Source: Pachypanchax playfairii
Taxonomy: Eukaryota > Chordata > Actinopteri > Cyprinodontiformes > Aplocheilidae
Assembly: GCA_006937955.1 (NCBI GenBank)
Contig: SSNP01000001.1
Location: forward strand, 12,228,892-12,292,891
DNA: 64,000 nt
Direction: 5' to 3'
The notes beneath the pieces were generated by a model. It was not told the origin of the DNA, did no database searches, and saw only the letters and a list, made by a program, of their open reading frames with translations. Positions 58,760 through 64,000 of the stretch are shown here, in pieces. The translations under genes were made by a program, and so were the position numbers. Each line of letters opens with the position of its first letter. Position 1 is the first letter of the stretch.

Positions 58760-61700
58760 AGATTTGAACCACAATTTAAACTCCATGTCTGATTTTCATA
58801 AGCTTATTTTCAGCATTTTTTTTTTTAGAAATACCTGTGATGGATGGATGTTTTGGGTTTGCTTTGAGCATGTCTGTGGTGTGGTCGTTTCCCCCCTTGC
58901 CTCTTCTTTTTCCTTCAACGCTAGACGATCTGAAGCTTGCACCCTCCATCATTCCCTGCTCACTGATTGGCTGACGGTTAGCCAGCTGCAGCCAATAAGC
59001 CGAGATGAAAATCTCATTGTTTAGTCTGGTGCTAGGCAGCAGCTTCAACAGACAGGTGGGTCAGGCAAAGACATCCCTGTTACTAGCTGTTTGGTAAAGC
59101 CATGTTAGCTTAGAGCAACATCCCAATCACTGGACAGTATCAATCTTATGCTAAAGAATTAGTGTTTGTGAGCATAATCAACTATTATTTAAACCAGAAT
59201 CCTAAAGAAACATTTCTCTGAATGCTAAATTTCTATCTCATTGAAGCATTAAGAAGGGACTATTCAACATTTCAAAAAAATCAAACATAGATTTCCAACA
59301 TTTATTTTACTATAATCAAGATAAATTTGTGTATGTATTGACAGTTATGGACTTTGTTGTTCATGTAAGTTCTGTGATATGTATTTTTCTAAGTTCTAAT
59401 GACAAAACACTGAGGAATAAATGGAAAAAGGTCCAGAATTTGACATTTGTGATTTATTTTATTGTTATTTTATTCTTGGCAAGTGAAATATTTCAATCCT
59501 GTGAAACATCTTTAGTTATGTGCTTCTCTTTAGACTGAACTGTATAAACTTTAGTAAATAAACTGGTGTGTTGCTTCTTCTCATATCTTGATGGATCAAT
59601 GAGAGTTATGAGCGATGTTGCATCTGGTGGGCAAATGAAGATAAAAATAGTTTAAATGATCTTTTAGAAGAGTTTTACCTGCCAGGAGACATTGTTGGGA
59701 TGAAAATAAAAAATGTGCAGACTTCAATCCCTTATAGATATATTTGTATTTAGCTACTGCAGTTAAAACCAGCCTGGTTCTTCTCTCATATTGCTATTGG
59801 TGATCTTTTGGACATTTTAAAATTACATATCAGTGTTGCCCAATTTGGTGGGGTTTTTTTCCAGTCATGTCTGAATAGCTGAGATGTTGTAAATATTAAC
59901 ACCGGTGCTCATTAACAGGACCTTTCCTAAAGATCAACTCTTTGTATGATAATGCTTTTCTCTGCTTTTCACATCTGTGCACTTCTAAATTGTTGTCTCG
60001 TCTGTCTGGTTTTTTCACCCCTGTCTGGTCCTTCATGGTATGTGCCGTCCCCAAGGGGAGTCCTTTACCCCCCAATCTCATTTGAACTTTGACCCTGGCC
60101 TCCTGTCTTTCAGGATATGAAATGACCCTCTCCTTGTGAGAATGCTTTAGCTTGAGTCTGTTTAATGTTGGCTGCAAGCAGATGAAAGGCTCAGATGGCT
60201 GCAGCATGATCATCTTGTTTGGAGGTCCAATGGATCAATTTATTTGTGAATATGTGGAGAAATAGAAATACTGAATTTTCTGTTTGAGCTTGTTTCATAA
60301 TAAATGTATAAGTATCGTAAAAACAGATTGAGCAGGTGCATAATTATTTCTCTCTCATCCAGCCGTAAAACTCTACCTAATCATGGAGGATGAGAGAAGT
60401 GGATTGTCAGTTTTTTAGGGCTCAGGTCTGTCTGTTCTCTGAAACAGATGTTTAGCATGGTTCTAACTGATAGGTAGGAATCACGGTGAACTGGCATTTC
60501 TCTGTTTAGTTTTTAACTAGAGGTGTTGACAACATAAACAATTCAGCAGAACCACAACTTTTTTTTCTCTTGGGATGTTAATGCACTTTTGTCCAAAACA
60601 AGTTAAACAGACTCAGTAGTCTTACTTCTCTAAGATGTTTGTAGAAATGTAAACAAATGGTGGTGAATGTCTTGTGAAAAGGTTTAATCTGTGACTGACA
60701 ATGACAAATTAGACGTTGATGTTTTGCTTATTGGAGGCGACTTACTGGCATTACAATCACATTACAAGTATTTTTTGACCTCAGACGAAGTATGTCCTCG
60801 CTCTGGAAACTGATTCGTGTTTGGATTCTGCATTGCTTTGTAAATTCAGTGTTTATTTATTTCAGGGTTAGCTGCAAACTGTATCAAAAACTTTCTACAG
60901 TCAGTTTCTCTGACTTTTTAAAGAAGAACAATGTCCACAAATACACAATAATTATCTTTGTTTTGGAGGATCTGATAGACACATTCTTTTATTGCCTGGA
61001 ACTAGTTAACTCTGACTGATACCTTGTCATTGCAAACTGGTCAAATCCATTGAATACACTGCTTGACTAACTTCAGATAAGTTTAAGTTAAGTACAATAA
61101 TGGTTCAGACAGAGCCTATATTTTGAGTTTAATCAAACTTTTAAAATAAGAAATAATAAATGTGCACTGCAGATATTAAACTCTGTTCCTCCTTCTGATG
61201 TTTTATACGTTGTTTAATTGCGGAAGTTCTTTTTACATGGCAGACATATCCTGCAGGGGCTGCAGCCAAGCCGTCAGTCGATGATATGACTATGCTATCG
61301 AGAAAGAGAGACAGTCAATTCAGTGAGATGATCATCAGTCACAGCGGCCATGTATCTGTTAATCTCAGCTGTCTCTGCTGAAAGTTACCTGATGAAAAAT
61401 GAGACGGGAGCTGGTGGCGATTTTTAACTCCCAAATGAATCAACTGAGCCATTTTTACTAGTTATCTGAATAGGTCTGAGTCTCCTCTGTGTGAGGTTGG
61501 GTGAATGAGAAGTGTGAACATAAAGTATGTAGTTGAACCAAGACACTGTTGAAAGTTGAGGATAATTCATCATTTTAAACTTGGCAAAAAATAATCAATT
61601 AAAGCAAGAAAAATACATTTTAAAAGTTTAAACTTGTCTAATTGGATACTCACTGAAAAACATGTTCAGCTTCATATTAGACACTCTAGACGTCTCTGGT

Positions 61701-64000
61701 CCTCCTATATTACATTTAATAATTTCAGTAATTCGAGTTGCAGCTGGACGTGGTGTTCTGACGATTTATGCTGCCCTGATGAAAAATGCTGCTATTGTAC
61801 AAATTGACAACTTATCATTGGAAGTTTATACAGTATTCTTGTTTATGGTGAGCGTGTCCTGTTAATTATTTAATCATATTTTTATGATCCTTCTCAGATA
61901 TTTTCTATATAAAAGCCCTCTGGGTCCTTATCGGCCATTGTTGGGTCCTTCTCCTCTGGGTGTGTCCAAAAATTTGCCTGTCTCTCTGACAATGTAAAGA
62001 CAGTTAAAATAACATTATATTTGATTGGTAAAATGTATTTATGGAAAAATATAGAAGCAAAAATAAATGATAAATCTGTTAATTGAAGTCAAGACTGTGG
62101 AACAGCACATGTGCAGAAGGAATCGATAGCACATCTCAACAGGTAGCATAGTTCAACAGAACAGATCGGTTCTAGCAACGGCCGTCTGAGACACGGCTGA
62201 GGAAAAGTTCTTTAGTACTGCTTTAATATAGTCACATTAACGGTGCAGACATAAGACTAATATAAAACTAGGGGGAAATGATACAGAAGTTGAAGTCAAT
62301 CTTCTCTTGCTTTAATAAGAGAGTTTTCTGTTTTAATCATGACTGCAGCCAGGCAAGATCAGATGATACTCCACAGTTTATTGTTAAATGGTTTGAGGAA
62401 GCCGGTGTGTGAGAAGATCTCAGGACAGATATTTAATCATGTCTCTCACAGATACCTGGTCTGTTGTGAGTCTGAATCTCTCACTACAGTTATCAATCAT
62501 TTATAACATGTTCATCAATGAAAAAAATCCCATATTTCTTCTAATAATTCATAAAGGATTTTTCCCTCAAAATTCTGGTCTGTATTTTTTCATTAATTGA
62601 AAATAATATCCTTGTCACAGAGACCCAGAGGAACACAAACATAGCAAATATGAAAACAAGTTAAGTGCCTATCGCTTCCACTCGATCTCAACGTCACACT
62701 TTTTATGATGTTTAAATCTACGGTCTCTTAGCCTGAAAGGGCAAGATAGTTGAGATGATTTGGGTTTTAAAACCTTGGCATGTGAACTTTATTTCAGTCA
62801 GCTCCAAATATCTGAATCAAGAGGTATGACACAGAGTTTGTCATTAGCTTGTTTTGAGTCCAGTTTTAATGCATTTACACTGTCAAAAAAATTCTGGCAT
62901 CTGCACCGAAATCTTAAGCAACCATCACGCCCTGAGAGTTGACTTTGGAAGGAGCTAAGCATTCCTGCTCTGCACCACATTAGTTCCTACTTCTCTCCGA
63001 CTCAGGGTGCTGGGCAGCCTGCCAGGTGGAGGTTGCCATGACACCACCCTTTGCACTGCCTTCCCCAGAAGGTGCCAGATTTTGGAGGGGGCAGGCGGGG
63101 CTAACCTTTTGAGTTAGACAAAAGATGTCTTTACAATGTCAGCAGAATACTTAAAGAGAATGCTGTGGCTTTCTGGTAGGAAATCATGTGATCTTTTTAG
63201 CTAAGAGTTTGAAACGGTGCGAGGCAAGAGTGAGACAAAAAGACAGAGAGGGGGGGGAAAGTCTTTGAATAATGATACCAGAAAATTGCTTTTATCCCGT
63301 CCGTTCTTTTCTTCATTTTGTTTGTGTCAGAGAAAATGGCGGACAGCACATTGCTGAACTGTATTGTCAGTGACGCTCTTTGCTCATGGCTCACGCCTCG
63401 GCAGAGTTTGTGCACGAATACAGAAAGATAGCTTAATTAAACCTGACAAAACATTTCAGAGAAGAAATCTCATTTCAGACTTTCCCCTGTTGCATTGCAG
63501 CTGTAAGAGTATTGTGCTGTTAGCAGCTCTCTGGTACGGGCACAGTTAATGTTAGCTGACCATAGCATGCTTGATTACACTGGCATCTCTCTCAAGCTCT
63601 GCTTTCTTCTCTCTGCTATCTGCGGTTCTCACTAAGTTGAGCTAGCCTCTCACCACAGTCACATTGTTGTTGGCCTGAAGAGAACGACTCTAGCAATTCT
63701 GTGGGCTACTTTGGAATAGCAGTATGCAACAGAGTTATGCTTCATGTTATTAAGGACTTATTTACATCTGCCAAGGAGGTTATGTGGTTGGTACAATCTG
63801 TTTGCTTGACTTTTTATTTGGCTTAAGATTTGATTCAGATGAAAATGGAGATCCAGGACTTTATTCTATATTATAAATTCAGCCTTGATTGAGGTATTTT
63901 GCTTCTAAATGCCCTTGTTTCAAAATAATTGCTGATGTTTAAATGTATTTTCCCCCCTATGCATAACAGATGTCAGAATAAATCCTGGCAGGTTTTGTAA
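58760..64000. other. Non-coding DNA to the end of the window
   Basis: No exon, RNA gene or mobile element recognised. Patches at about 59940-60220 and 62935-63120 have a more even composition. No copies of miR-99a, let-7 or miR-125b were seen on either strand. Confidence 0.4.

Noticed and set aside
17760..64000. Mature miR-99a, let-7c and miR-125b sequences, expected from human synteny
   Set aside because: No match seen on either strand by eye; they probably lie further downstream.
1..64000. tRNA, rRNA or CRISPR features
   Set aside because: No tRNA-like B box in context, no rRNA motifs; all short tandem arrays are simple microsatellites without spacers.

Overview
This is a window of vertebrate, almost certainly teleost fish, nuclear DNA. 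The evidence is GT-AG introns, AT-rich non-coding DNA with many GT, CATC and AGAC microsatellites, and a typical fish mobilome (Tc1/mariner, hAT, PIF/Harbinger, fish LINE fragments). There are no bacterial features: no operons, ribosome binding sites or CRISPR arrays.

Region 1 (1-17.76 kb, + strand) is the 3' part of one gene, usp25, a ubiquitin-specific protease. Sixteen coding exons can be placed, each joined in phase to the next: 2412 coding bases, 803 residues plus stop. The first visible exon begins at the conserved HWFTELPP segment, so the catalytic-Cys exons lie upstream of the window. The His box, the autoinhibitory linker region, the two in-frame exons of the muscle isoform and the conserved C-terminus with its PTDGR end are all present. 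One intron appears to use a GC donor. The introns hold a hAT derivative with an 8-bp target duplication, a PIF/Harbinger derivative with TAA duplications, a TTAA-flanked MITE fragment and an internally deleted LINE. One intron carries a 15-base match to the Nextera sequencing adaptor directly before an N.

Region 2 (17.8-33 kb) has no recognisable host gene. It holds LINE fragments (24.4-25.2 kb), a complete 1602-bp Tc1-like transposon with an intact 340-residue DD34E transposase and 200-bp terminal repeats differing at one base (26.5-28.15 kb), and a 608-bp near-identical tandem duplication split by a single N (30.8-32.0 kb). A roughly 290-bp repeat embedded in GT microsatellites occurs three times here.

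Region 3 (33-64 kb) is gene-poor. Two GC/CpG-richer patches (about 33.0-33.7 and 52.5-53.0 kb) each end in a short ORF with a strong splice donor; they may be first exons or promoters of a downstream transcription unit. In human, USP25 is followed by the miR-99a/let-7c/miR-125b-2 host gene and then CXADR. I looked for those mature microRNAs by eye and did not find them, so the link is only a hypothesis. The rest holds a hairpin-like repeat with (AGAC)n, a Harbinger-like remnant, a full-length TTAA MITE, a decayed Tc1 relic, microsatellites, a poly-C gap and some balanced-composition stretches that could be conserved non-coding elements.

I found no convincing undescribed biological system. The most useful observations are the usp25 gene model (GC-AG intron, skippable muscle exons), the possibly active Tc1 copy, and two likely assembly problems.
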